Source: Penelope pileata (lineage: Eukaryota; Chordata; Aves; Galliformes; Cracidae). Taken from it: a stretch of 64,000 bases of DNA. The stretch is from assembly GCA_013396635.1 (NCBI GenBank), contig WBMW01003963.1:18374-82373 (forward strand). The letters are read 5' to 3'. The notes under the pieces are model-generated. The model was given only the letters and a program-made list of their open reading frames with translations, had not been told where the DNA came from and did not search any database. Below, in pieces: positions 13,100 to 24,800 of the stretch (its first letter is position 1; each line of letters opens with the position of its first letter). A program made the translations under genes and the position numbers.

Positions 13100-13500
13100 C
13101 TTCCAGAATTTGCTTTAAGAAAACTTCAGCTGGTTTTGAATGCGGCTGCAAGGTTAACTAGAAATATAAAATGTCACGAACGCGCTGGATATATATCCCT
13201 TCTGCTTCCCTGCCACTAAGCCAGCTTTCATAAAGTTTGAAACTGATATTAATATTTAACTTTTAACTCACAAGATCCTTCATGGTCTCAGCTCTGCTTA
13301 ATTAGCTGACATTTAGCTCCCTCTATTCCATGGCACACACCTAGGAGTCCTTGGGTACCCGTTTATTAACATTCCCCAAAGTAGATTGGAGCAGGCGGTT
13401 ACCAGAACCTTTATCAATTGCTCCCGAAGGCGATGGAATTTATTGCTGAATGCCATTAAACCAACCAGGTCTGTAAATATGTTGAAAGGCACGGAGACAC
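13100..13500 (+). mobile_element. L2-clade LINE fossil (reverse-transcriptase C-terminus)
   Basis: Conceptual translation with frame shifts recovers the conserved end of an L2/Jockey-group reverse transcriptase in the right order. 'LQLVLNAAARLTR' is near 13130. A decayed 'IPSASLPLSQL' follows, where the family has ITPxLxSLHWLP. Then 'IPQSRLEQAVTRTFIN' and 'RRRWNLLLNAIK' appear (about 13370-13460), where the family has 'xPRSRLKTxGDRAF' and 'APKLWNSLPxxIR'. Stops and frame breaks are frequent, so it is dead. The conclusion rests on motif order, not on a database match. Confidence 0.7.
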
Positions 13501-16500
13501 CCGTGCTTCCCGGCACTCCTCGACCGCTTTAAATGAGCTTTGTGAATTGGTCGCTCTCTTTCTCTTCCTTTTGCACACAGCCTTGTCAAGGCGCTCCTGC
13601 AGAAAGACTCTGCATTAACCCGCGTTGCATTAAGCACAGTTCTGCTGTTAATCAACGCTCTGACAGCGGTACACGCTGCTGCAGCACACGTACGTCTGCG
13701 TGGAAGGCGTTGGTGTAGCAACTCCACCTTACGCTTGCTTGCTAACCCGTTGTGCTCTTCTCTTACCAACAGCTTTCCTCGTTTTCAAACTTGGCATCCA
13801 GCCTCAGAAATTCCCTGATCAGACAGCGTAAGGTGTGTGTGCTGGGTTTCGGTGTATGCTCTGCCCATGTTGGCATAGCTCCCCACTATGGGAGCATCAC
13901 CGCTGCTCCCCACCGCCGTCCCCATCCTCAGGTGGCACAGGGCTCCCCGGATCCAGAGCTCGTCCCTGCCGCCAGCACTCCAAAATGGGCAGTTTGCAGA
14001 GGCTGGCATCATGTGGGATAGCTCACAACTCCAGAACCGCAATGCCAATTACCTACTTAAGCCTCCATAACAAAGTACGCCGTCCATGGATGTGTACGCT
14101 GTAATTACGGGGCATTCCTCGCCGCTCCCGCTGGAAGAGCCATTAATAGTGTTTCATTAAAGGCGTATCTGGCTCTCCTCATTTCGGGTAAACTTAATAT
14201 GCATTAGGAACACCACACAAGTTAATATTTTGTTCATAAGATTCTAACATGATTGTTCTGTGTCAATGAAACAGTGACAAGCAACACGCATTTTCCAAAA
14301 GCTGTATTTAGATGAAGTTATCACAGTATGAGCATATGTCAGACCACAAAGACAAACACAAACAGAAAATACGACTAGTTAGCAACAGACCTGGGGTTAG
14401 GGTTTATTGTGGTGAATAAAACATTGATCTTTCCCTTTCAGGATCTTCCTTCATCCACTTTCTGCTCCTCAGTGAAATGAATTCAGCGGCTCCAACTCAT
14501 TCAGCATAAGCCCCATTTGAAATCTGGCATCAGGAAAACACTCTTTGCCTGGCATATTTGGCATGAAAAGGGAAATAAAGCGTTTTAAACAAAATGCATT
14601 AACAGTCATCACAAACCGGGGACCCCCTGTCTCCCCAAGTCAAGTGTAACAGCTCAATCCTGAGTCAACACATTAAAGCTACTTGCTCTGGGCAAGGATC
14701 TGGTCCTGCTTTCTTACAAACAACCTTTACATTGCTGTTGTATTGATAAAAGGCCAGATTGTGCCTTTGGATATGTCCCTGCCATCCTCCGACCTCATCA
14801 GAGCAAAGAGAGATAAATAAAGGAGCAAAGACGGGGGCTGGAGTCAGGACGTATTTCTTCTACTTTCCAGATAGGTCTTGAGCTGCTCAGCTCTGGGAGG
14901 GAGCTGAGGAGACCAGGTGTGCCAAAATTAGGATAGATGGCATCCCAACCTGTTCATGTCCTGTCATACCAGACAATGTTGTATCGTATCGTATCGTATC
15001 ATACATGTAATATATCATATCATCGTATCATTTATCCAATCTGCCAGTCCGCTGAAGACAACACTCAAGGAGCTTTTTTTTTGACATGCATTTCTCTCTG
15101 ACCCTGATACAAGCTTGCCCTCACAAAAGATCACACAAAATTTACTTCCCAGTATCTGCTTCAACGAGGCAATACTGAAACTACCCAAACATTTACCCTG
15201 TAAGTCAAAGAGAAGGACTTTCCTTCCGAGGGCTGTGTGTCGATGCTATCACCTAGCAGTGTTTTCTCAGCAGAGCCCACAGCACTTGGATGCGTGCGTT
15301 GAACACGGCACTGGAGGACTCGATGATGCTCTGTGGAACAGCACGGCCAGGTGCTCAGGATCTCTTTTATATCATGATCATGATCAATTTTGAGGGCGTA
15401 TCCAATAAATTATAAGGCAGCACTAAAATTTAAAAAGACAGAGAAGGAAACTCTAATGTATCAGTCTGAGATAATTCACTGGTCATTATAGACAGCAACT
15501 GAGTTCCTCCTAATTAAAAATAAAAACAAAACTAAAAAGGAAAAAAAAAAAGGAAGGAAGTAGAAAAAAAGGAAAAAAACACCCACAAATTACTCCCTGT
15601 TGCTGTCTGGTTTGTTTATTTTGATCGTTGGATAATGCTTGGTTGCTCTCACGATGCGGTTCTCCTGGATAATCAATTTTCTTTGTTGCTTTTATGAGTC
15701 TCTCACGTTGAACAATAAAAAGAGGGTACTAGGGAGAGGGAAAACATTTTTACATTTAGAGAAAAAATGTAATTAAAAATAAGGTGACTGCAATATTTTG
15801 GAAATTAGCTCGACTTTGAAATATCTGTACAGATTCCCAGCACCTGTGTTCTTTTTACGTGACCTCACAGTGTATGTTCTTACAAATACACTGTGTGTGA
15901 AATCTGGCTTTTCCATACACTCACAAAATCAACAGATATCACAGAGTGGAAATAAGAGGGGAATCCAAGCCTTTCAATTTAGTTTTACATGCAAGTGTGG
16001 ATAAGAAACATTTTCCTGCTCTTGGGCTTTAAAGGGAGTCACTGAGGCTTTAGGTTCCTCCTTTGGGGTGAGTTTAACCCCAGCACTGAAGCCCCCACCT
16101 CAGTGCTAATTGGGCACTTCAGCCTCACGTTGCAGAGTGAGTTCAAATATTTAAAGCAACTTTAAAAACCAGTGTCTGTATGTGAAAGACGCAGTTGAAT
16201 TGGATTAAGTGTGAAGACACTGAAGGTGTTCCCGTTTTACACGGCGCAGCTGCCCTGCGATACTCAGACTGTAAATTGGATGAAGTATTCTGCAAAACAG
16301 GTCTGTCAGCAGGAAACGGCAGAAAATAACCCAGAATGGGGAAAAACTTCAGAGTCCCTTTAAGCACCTGAAACAATGGACCACAAGTCCTCGTGTGACA
16401 AACACAGGGAAGCAGCCGCTGAACTGCTGTAAATCAGCACTGCCTCTGTGCAGATGTAACAGTGTGCACTGAGCGATGGACAGTGTTCTTGTTTAAACGT

Positions 16501-19190
16501 TTAATTTTATAAATATCATAAAATTCTATAAATAAAGCTTCAAATTATGTGACATGCATTAATAGATTTTAAACTAGTTTTTACTCCACCGTGCAGCCCA
16601 TTGTTTTATATTCTTCAGAGGTTACTAAATCTGCAGGGAAGGTAACATGCATAAATTTAGAAAAATATTTCAGTTCTAAATCTTACTTTTCCTCTGAACA
16701 TTTCACCAGAGCACCGTGCTGTTTTGCACAAACTGTCCTCGCTATCTTCAAACCCCGGTTCAGAAGTTGAAGTCTTTTCAAGCAGTGTTTTTGCAGAGCC
16801 CGCAGCTCTTATTGTCACGTTTCATCTTCTGGGGACGCAGCTACAACCTGAATCGAGCCACAGCTCCGGGGGGGATTTGTGAACTAATATTTTACACTGA
16901 TTAATAAATATTTTGGAACAAAAAAAGCCACCCCAATGATGAAAAGGCAGAGCCCCTATTGGGAATGCTTTCGTGTTTTTTTGACATTTCTTCGGCAAGA
17001 AAACTCTAATTTAAAAAAGTTATTACACCAGTCCTGCTCAGGTTCAGTGCACGCTTATGTTGGGTTCGGTAGCACTTTGATATGGAAATTTTAAAGGAAC
17101 GGCTTGTTTAAAGGGAGCTACACACATGCCTTTAAGTTACCTCACCTTTAAAAGGATAAATATTTGGAAAGTTTCCCACCACCGTCTCCACAGCAGCAAT
17201 ATATAATTAGCAGCTCTCAGCTACAAACTCTAAACTCTTTGCTAGGTATGAATTGATCATCTGTTAAAAGAAATGAATGAACCTTAGGAAATAAGAGGTT
17301 TGTGGCGATTGTGTTTTCCTGCTGGAGCAGGGCCCTCAGATTGAGGGGCTCTAGTTCTGCTACAATCAGATGTTGTAAAAATCGACACCACTGAGGCGAA
17401 TACCTTGGGGTAAAAAAGCCCCTGAGCACTGAAATAGGGCCAATAGACAATTCCCTGTTAAACTGCACATCCACACCAAAACTCTGCAGATTTCATTTGA
17501 AATATTTTAATAGGAAGCTGCTTAACATGACAAAAAGAAGACGGGAGAATGTATGCACATTTAAAGGTGAAAGTAGGAAATACAGAAGGTATTACGTGAA
17601 AAACAGTCAATATGGGGTTACACAAGAAAAAATGTTGTTGTCATCTTACTTTGCTCTGCAAAATGAGCAGCTGATCCCTTCTGAGCCCCGGGTGAGCAGC
17701 GGGCCGCTGGCACCTGAGGAAGGAAGAGTTGCATGGGATTTACTGGCGGCCCGAGCAGCAGCACTGGGCTAAGAGCACTCGTTCCTTTAATAAAAATACA
17801 CATTCTCTAAGTAGGAAAGCATGTTTTCTTCTGGAATCAATTCCATCCCTGCAAGTGTTTGGGTGAAAATTAAAGCACATTAAAATGCTTTTGCCTAATA
17901 AATCAGAAATGAGTGTGAGGCAGAGCCACGACACTGGCACTGAGTCAGGATTTTCTGGATGTACCCTTTGAAACAGAGCAAGAAGAATTTTTAAAAAAGA
18001 GAAGTAAGTCGATCTATTCTCAACCTCTTTCCTCAAATATATGAAACATTTTGGGGTCCAACTCTTCACTCTGACCACAATCTGTATAACCTCACAGGAA
18101 GTGATGCTTTTTTTGCAAAACGCTTAAAACCCTACAAAGCAACCCCAATTCTCACTGTGACCAAAAAGGAGCTGCACAATGTCGGGGTCCCATCTCCAGA
18201 ATGCGGCCAAGGAGCCACTGAGGAGCCCGTGCACCCCGTGCAGGAGTCCCCAATGCCACTGCTGCTGCCCCTTGGCTTGGCCATAGCTCGGCCCTGCAGA
18301 ACAAACCCAAGCATGTTGCAGCAGCGGAGAAACACAACCGCGCTCACAAACACGCAAAGCACCCCACATCCCTCCAGAGGGGCTCGGGTTAGGGCTCAAG
18401 TTGACGTTTCCGTGCCCATCTCCCCATCACGTAGCTACACTTAAAATCTATGTTTTTAAATCAAACTTGGGATTTTCAAACAAGGAGCCTCATGGTCCCA
18501 TTGTTTCATAAGATGTGCCAACATGGAGCCTTCAGGCCCTGGTAGCGCTCTCCGAAAACTGCCCCAACAGATCCTATCGCAGGGCAGGGGTCCCCAGCCT
18601 AATCTCACTGCATACTGCTCATTCCAAGCAACACAGTGAGAAAAATGTGAGAAAATGTGTAATTCCAGAGTCGTGAAGCCCCACTAAACCACGGCTTCGC
18701 CCCCCATACATTGCCTTTCTTCTCTGTAATGCGCAGATGGCATTAAGGAAAATGGTGACTGGTTTAATGGCAGTTTAATATTCTGCACATACGCATAGCA
18801 GACATTTTAGCTGCTTTTAATTGATGTAGCTGCGAGCTTTGTTAGGCTCTCCAGGAGAGTGGTTCTCGCTGGGAACGAGCCTCCTAGAAAGTATCAGTTT
18901 GCAAAAACACAATGGTTTGGGCGATAATTGTGCAGAAAGAGACTTCTATATTTCTGTGCGGTTGAATGAGAGCGTTTTGTTTCACTTTTGTATAACCCAG
19001 CCTTGGGTGCCCAAATTATATTCAAACTTTAAAAACAGCTAAATAAAGAAATACATGGGTTAAGTCACTTTTAGGATAAAATGGGGACCAGGAGATTTTA
19101 GTCAAACAGCACATTTTTATAGCTGTGAGCACAGTAAAAAAATAATAATAAAAAAGAAGTAGCAGAAGTCCTGGCGTTACTTAAGCAGCG
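13501..19190. other. Gene-less, repeat-poor sequence
   Basis: No CR1 and no convincing exon. A small GTATC array (four perfect units, 14981-15000) is the only tandem repeat noted. Many TAAT-type homeodomain cores and A/T tracts occur at 14.1-17.2 kb, so noncoding regulatory sequence is possible but not demonstrable here. Confidence 0.5.
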
Positions 19191-19235
19191 TTAAGATCCC
19201 TTCCAACCCACACCATTCTATGATTCTATGATTCT
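19191..19235 (+). mobile_element. CR1 3' tail (45 bases)
   Basis: A very short 5'-truncated CR1: 'aagatcccttccaaccca' followed by three ATTCT(ATG) terminal repeats. It is the only CR1 sequence between 6.8 and 30.6 kb. Confidence 0.92.
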
Positions 19236-20164
19236 TTCAGCACTCACAAGCGATGAGGTATTAAATTATTTTCCACTTGTAAACCAGCTGGCCCTGGTCT
19301 GTACATCAGCACGAGCCCTTGCCTGTGCATGGCCTCCGATGGGCTTCCCCCAATCAGCAGCCCCAGGACAGGGCAGGGCCCACAGCCACCACGGCCAGAG
19401 GCACTCGGAGCCAGGACAGCTCCAGGAACGCTATTTGGTGTAGTTTAATTAAGCAATGGAAATTTGAGGGGTGCAGGGTTAAAACAAAGCCCAATTATTC
19501 CACTGGTCCAAGTGGCTGTGCGCTTCCAGTCCGGGGGAGAAATAAAGACAATCTCCTCGAAAATGAACTTTTAGGTTTTTAAGCTCAGAAGGAGCGCGGC
19601 GGATCTGAAGGTGTGTCTCAGCAGGTGCTGCCTGCCCGTCTGGCACGCAGACTTTTTGCCTGATCAAAGAATACATGACAGAAAACGGATCCCTGCTTGT
19701 AAATATCAAACGATTTGATCTTTCTAAAAGACTTTATTGAAGTTTGCTGCTTTTTAATGAAAGAAGAAGTATCCACCTACGTTTGCCATCGAGAAAGGTT
19801 TGGGAGGATGTTAGAATAAAACAAGTGCTAACCATGACTTATGGATAAGGCTTTCTCTTCATACATGCATACGACTTCCATTAATGTCAAGGAAACTGCA
19901 CCCCTCATTATTTTACTATCACATGGCATAAAGAGGATTTGATTACAGCAATATTAATAACTCTGCAACGGGTACAAGAAATAAGCCATGCTCACCTACA
20001 GAGCCTTTTAAAACAAATTAAAAGCATCATAAGGAAATGAATACATCACACACCACTGACTTTTTTTTTCCCCCTCTGCATTACGGTGAAATCCACAGCA
20101 TCAAAACCTGCAGCGGGCCCGTTGAGGGGTTTTAGCCACTATTCCTGTCGCTTAGTATGATAAT

Positions 20165-20350
20165 TCACCAAAAAAAAGTTTCAAATGGCATTCTGGCCGA
20201 GCGCGCGGCGCTCCGAATCAAAAGAGCCAATAATTTACAGTAAGGCGATAAGAGCGCGATATTGCTTTCATAAAGCGTATTAATGAAAATTGCCATTGTG
20301 AGGCAGATAAGGCTTAATAACACCGCTCCCATTGTGCTCCGCGAGCCGCA
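20165..20350. promoter_or_regulatory. Candidate conserved noncoding element
   Basis: A compact stretch mixing CpG-containing blocks (gcgcgcggcgctccg) with dense AT-rich factor cores: ccaataat, gcgtattaatgaa, ccattgtg (SOX-like, twice), gcagataagg (GATA-like). There is no repeat and no sensible ORF. The look is that of a developmental enhancer, but conservation is inferred from texture only. Confidence 0.33.
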
Positions 20351-22274
20351 CGCCAGGCGCAGCGCTCGGTGCTGGCGTGCAGCCTGACACCACGTCCAGT
20401 GCCACCGGGGCCCGAAGTCGCCTTCCCTGGGAAACCCAACGCAGGCCATGCTGCTCCGCCAGGTATCCCTGCTCCCGAGCACGCAGCCCTCCTCCTGCCT
20501 CATTTTAATGCAATTTAAGACTTTTGTTCTCACCTCAGCTTCAAAAAAAAAAAATAGTGACTTTTTTGAGTCTGTTGCTTATCCATTAATACATTTTTCC
20601 AATGGGCAATGGGGCGGTGTGGGAAGGGCAGATTAATTTTTTGCTCTTGTTTATTTTCCATGGGTGTCTCAGCGCTCCTCTGAGCACCTTGTGCTGCTGA
20701 AGGGCAGCTTGTCCAGCTGTGCTGGCCCGGGGAAGGAAGGGGCTGCCCGCCTGCCCCTCACCGAGCACTGTCTGCTGGAACCGGCCCTGCTGCAAGGGGG
20801 GAACCGCTGCTATGGGGTGTGCAGGTTTTAACCCAAAATGGGACATCCAAGGGGAAAAGAAGCTTTAGAGAAGCAGATTCATGAAAAATAAATTGGTAGA
20901 AAAAAAAATATATATTCTGATAGTGTGGGCTTCAATATCGTTATTTTGCGCGCATCTTTGGTGAATGGTTTTGTAGAGGTACAAAGAGGCACAAAACTGT
21001 AAATTGTTGCCCAAAATGGCAACGGTGCAGCCAAGGAGGAGAAGGGGTTTTCGCTGTGGATGGTGAGCGCTGTCCTGCACTGCTCCACAGACACCTCTGT
21101 GCTCGGATGTGGATCGCCCACAAAGTTTTGCTCTCAGGAACCGTGTCCATGTTGGACACAGCGCTGGTCGCAGCACTACGCGCAACCTCGTGCGGCTGCA
21201 GCTGTGGCATGGCAGGGAGCTCTCCACAAGGAAACATGGGACAAATGAGAAATACTTTAAAAAATTCAAAACTGTCCTGGAAAGTTTATTTTCTACAATC
21301 TGTGTGGATGCTAATGATAACTTGGTGCTCTTGCAGAGCTCTCCAGTGCTCCAGGCTATGCTCTTTCAGTGAGCGTTAAAAATGCTCTGATGCCTACAAG
21401 TGCTCAAAGTTATTTCTGCAAGCTCCTGGCGAGTCAGCTTGCACCAACTCTGAGCACGTTTGTGGGCTACGTTTATCGCATCCCCAACAACTATCACAGC
21501 CTTTAAATCCCCAAAAACACACACCGATATTTACAGGAATTGATTCTGGGATCAATATGTCCATGCATATTCTATCACCAAAGGCAGCGCCTTGAGAAAG
21601 GACAACGCAACTTCATTCACGAGCGGAAAGCACTCAGCAGCGTCAGCGAGGTGCTTTCAGATTGAGAACGGAATATGAAAGTTAAAAACAAAACCACGAC
21701 AAAACGCTAAAACCAAGGGCAACAGAGAGCGGAACGGGAGAAGATTTTTAGGAAGCCGACATTAATTTCTGGCAGCGTTTTCCCAGTTTGCCAGGGTTTA
21801 AAAGAGGCCTTGTTTATCTGAGTGCTGCCTTTAACAGACATTTTGGAGCCCGTTCTCCCGGCTCTGCTGAACATGGGCTGCACGCTTGAGCCGCACTCCC
21901 CTGCTTACAGCTCGGCACCGAGCGGGAGGAAGGAGCCCTGCCTTCAGCTGCAAGGGGCTTCCGTTCATTCCTGGCTTAGGAACAACGGCACAGACATACA
22001 GGGAGCAAAACTCCCGGAGCACCGGGAGGAAAACGCGCCGCGTTCGCTGGAATGCTAAAATTACGCTGCATTAACATGCACGAACAGAACGAAAACACAG
22101 CAACTAAAACCTTCAGAAAGGGCTGTTTCTGAAAAGTCATGTCGTGTCATTGCTTATTCAACAACAGAACCCGTCTCCTCCGGAGTGCTTTGCTGCACCA
22201 AAGCAGTACACTGGGTTTGAAAAAAAAAAAAAAGCACGCTGTAGAGAGAGCACATGTTACATCAGACACAGTAC
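20351..22274. other. Gene-less sequence (putative intron)
   Basis: Lies downstream of the 22.3 kb exon on the minus strand and would be intron in that model. Overlapping ORFs at 20.9-21.4 kb are short and lack features. I see no second exon with paired splice sites. Confidence 0.45.
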
Positions 22275-22371
22275 CTGATTTTTCACTGCACAGCTTGTCA
22301 GCTAGATAGTCTGCCTCTTGGGCGATAAGTGGGAATAGTTCATCTTCGGGCTCCTCTAGCAGACTTTCGTC
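22275..22371 (-). CDS. Probable internal coding exon of an unidentified gene
   Basis: On the minus strand a 97-base exon is framed by a strong acceptor and donor. A long pyrimidine tract ending 'ccttttctccttcttgcag' precedes 22371, and 'aatcag|gtactg' follows 22275. It starts in phase 0 and ends after one base of a codon (32 codons plus 1). The peptide begins DESLLEEPEDELFPLIAQEA and ends DYLADKLCSEKS. It is markedly acidic (11 of 32 residues Asp/Glu) and its second half looks like an amphipathic helix. ORF stretches outside the splice sites change character at once to low-complexity residues, as expected of intron. A CpG-rich promoter-like region lies about 2.3 kb upstream on this strand. 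I do not recognise the family: an acidic part of a nuclear or cytoplasmic regulatory protein would fit, but that is a guess. The other exons are not found; one may be in the assembly gap. Confidence concerns exon status, not function. Confidence 0.6.
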
Positions 22372-22819
22372 CTGCAAGAAGGAGAAAAGGAGGATGCTCA
22401 CATCGGGCTCTTTTTTTGTTTGTGTGTATAGTTTGTTTTTTTTTTTTCTCTTTGGGGGGGAGAAAGGAGCCCGACAGCACCCAGAGCTGGGGGCTGCCTA
22501 CACGAGCACCACTTCAATGGGACTTCACAGCCACTGGGGTGCATGGGGGGTTCCTCTTCCCCCGGCTGGGCACCCCCCGCTCACAGCAGCAGCAGGGATT
22601 GCAGCACAGCACCCGGCTCTGCGGCTGCTCCCAGCGCCGTGCTGCACCCGCTGAGGCCGCTGCCTCCATCCCGGTGCCACGCCAGGCTCTGGGATGCTTG
22701 GGGACCAACTCGGCGCTGCCAGGGGGACACCAGCTCCTTTTGGGGACCCCAGAGGAAGGCTGAGTTTGTGATAAGGTAACTGCCCCCCACATCCAGCCTG
22801 CCCCTCAAGGGGAAGACCC

Positions 22820-22844
22820 AAAAAAAAAAAAAAAAAAAAAAAAA
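22820..22844. repeat. Poly-A tract of 25
   Basis: A homopolymer run of about 25 A. It encodes the poly-Phe in the longest minus-strand ORF of this region (223 codons), which is therefore not a credible gene. Confidence 0.9.
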
Positions 22845-23239
22845 GAGGGTAAAATAAAAGGTGCTGTGCCAAAGTCATGCCCAGCACAAACACAAGGCCC
22901 TGCAAAACCACGCTGCATTTTCTAGGACAAATAACAAAAGCACTCCGGGCCGGAGGGCAGCGGGATTGCGGCCGCGCTTCCGTGGCTGAGCTGCGCTGAC
23001 CCTGGGGCCGCATCGCCTCCGTCCTGCCCGCACCCTCCTGCAGCCAACAACACAGCCAACGCGTGGAAACCCATCTGTGCTGGGGGGGATGGCAGGGCAC
23101 CCTGCACCCAGGCCGAGAAAAATCAGTCTGTACACAGTGAGGCCTTGGGAAAAAAAAAAAAAATGACATTCCTCCCTCCTCCCATAACAGGTCCATAAAT
23201 ATTTGAAACAGTAATTTGGGGTTTGGGCCAATGCTACGA

Positions 23240-23490
23240 TTCCCTTATTTCCTCCACATAAATCAACAGAGAGATTTGCTGGGCAGAGCTGATTTGTATT
23301 TAATCGCTGGTAAAAATGCCCCCAGTAAAATGTAGTTTTGAACAGTTTAGGAAATTTGTAATGTGTAAACTGAGAGCAGCTGGTATAATCCGTGGGTTAC
23401 TTCTGCAAGTGACGTGCCTTTTGTAAACGCTTTATTCATATTTATGAAGCGCTAAACAGATCCGAACACGTCTCTAAACAACATCATAAA
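23240..23490. promoter_or_regulatory. Candidate conserved noncoding element
   Basis: AT-rich, repeat-free block upstream of the putative exon on the minus strand. It holds a perfect short inverted repeat (ttcata-tt-tatgaa, 23435-23448), a CRE-like gtgacgtg (23410-23417), tgtaaac forkhead-like cores (near 23363 and 23422) and atttaatcgctgg. The density of distinct factor cores is high and there is no ORF. Regulatory function is inferred. Confidence 0.35.
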
Positions 23491-23986
23491 GCATCTGACA
23501 AAACGCAGTGTTATCTCGGAACGCTCAGCTTGTTCCTGCGAGCAGCCGACACGGAGCAGGTTAAAATATGGCAACAATTCCAAACAATGCACGATCTGCA
23601 CGGGCTTCACCGGGATGTTACCCATCGCCCGATGAACCCTGCGTGCTCTAAAAGCAAAGGTTACTCTTTGGTTCCCTTGGCTTACCGCAGATTGTAAGCG
23701 TCAGATTAAACTCTGAAATTCTAAAGGCTGCCCAGGTTTTCTCCTCTTGCCTAGCAGCGAATCTCTCGGCTCTGCTCGCCGGTGGGAGGCTCTGTGCAGC
23801 CGGCCGTCCTCCATCCAGCGCGGGGGCTTCCAACCATTCCGCGACGCTGCTCTCTGCCTTGGCAAGAGGCACCTATTGGAGGCAAACATTATTTTTTCCC
23901 CCTCACTCTACATCCCCCAAATCCTCTTCCTACAGACAGCACCCAACCAGACAGACGTCACCGCAAGACACAACACGTCCCCGGCG

Positions 23987-24073
23987 GTGTGTCCCGCAGC
24001 GGCCACGTTACATTACACCCATCATGACGGGCGTCAGCTGAGGCGAGGAGCAGCGCCGGGGCCACCAGCACCA
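23987..24073. repeat. 87-base exact duplication, copy 1 (assembly artefact)
   Basis: Identical base for base to 24183-24269 and ends at a single N (24074). Exact identity beside single-N joins points to overlapping contig ends that were not merged, not to a biological repeat. Confidence 0.92.
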
Positions 24074-24074
24074 N

Positions 24075-24181
24075 TCGTCTTCTTCTTGAAGCATTATGAA
24101 ACCCCTCTCTCCCCCCGTCCCATTCTGGATGTGGAGGCTGCTTCTTATGAGAGCTGGGAAAAGCAAAAAGGAAAAAAAAAA
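24075..24181. other. 107-base orphan contig between single-N gaps
   Basis: Bounded by N at 24074 and 24182 and ending in a run of A. It separates the two copies of the 87-base duplication. Its true position and orientation are uncertain; it may belong elsewhere. Any ORF read across it is unreliable. Confidence 0.8.
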
Positions 24182-24182
24182 N

Positions 24183-24269
24183 GTGTGTCCCGCAGCGGCC
24201 ACGTTACATTACACCCATCATGACGGGCGTCAGCTGAGGCGAGGAGCAGCGCCGGGGCCACCAGCACCA
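24183..24269. repeat. 87-base exact duplication, copy 2 (assembly artefact)
   Basis: Second identical copy, starting directly after the N at 24182 and running on into unique sequence (cggggccatggg...). The genome probably holds one copy. Confidence 0.92.
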
Positions 24270-24539
24270 CGGGGCCATGGGTGCTCCACCTGCAGCCACA
24301 CGCTGAGCCACGCGCCCCAGCACCTGGCCCGCTGCTCAACGGCGAGTTGGTGCCATCCCAACCTTTGGGTCGCTCCGTCCTTTAGCCGCCGGTCGCCAGC
24401 TCGGATGCAGCTGTTTAATACCTCCCGAGGGTTTTGCGCCGAAAATAATAGCTCCCCCAAGCTAACTTCTCCCAGGTTCTACTATTTCAGCTTTATTCCC
24501 GAACAGCTGCTCCGTGTCTTTGTCCACATCCCAGCGCGG

Positions 24540-24800
24540 ATCTGGCTTTCCCCACACAACCGGGCTCCCCTACAAAGCCAAGAGTCAAAGAGCGGCGCCC
24601 GCCCCTGGTACCGGGGCCGCCCCATCCCAGCCGGTGCCGTCCCATCCCGTCCCATCCCATCCCATCCCGTCCCGTCCCGTCCCGTCCCGTCCCGTCGGGC
24701 TCCGACCCGGTCAAGGTGCGGGGAGCGCCGCGCCCCGGGGCGCCCCGCGGAGGGGGCGGACCGGCCGCCAAGTGCACGGCGCGCCCGGCCCCCTCGCCAC
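24540..24800. promoter_or_regulatory. CpG island, likely promoter
   Basis: Very GC-rich, with about 14 CpG in 24721-24790 alone and GC-box-like gggggcgg. Vertebrate CpG islands of this kind usually mark transcription starts. A minus-strand start here would read toward the exon at 22.3 kb. A plus-strand start would read toward the gap at 25.1 kb. Neither TATA box nor initiator can be assigned with confidence. The island may extend into the unsequenced gap. Confidence 0.6.
24641..24695. repeat. CCCGT/CCCAT pentamer array, 11 units
   Basis: Exactly eleven 5-base units. Units 1, 3, 4 and 5 are CCCAT; units 2 and 6 to 11 are CCCGT. The array lies inside the CpG island. Confidence 0.97.

Noticed and set aside
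14390..14404. Telomere-like ggttagggttt
   Set aside because: Fewer than two TTAGGG units; expected by chance.
22525..23196. 223-codon minus-strand ORF
   Set aside because: Runs through poly-A/poly-T tracts and GC-rich sequence. Poly-Phe segments, no domain, no splice or start support.
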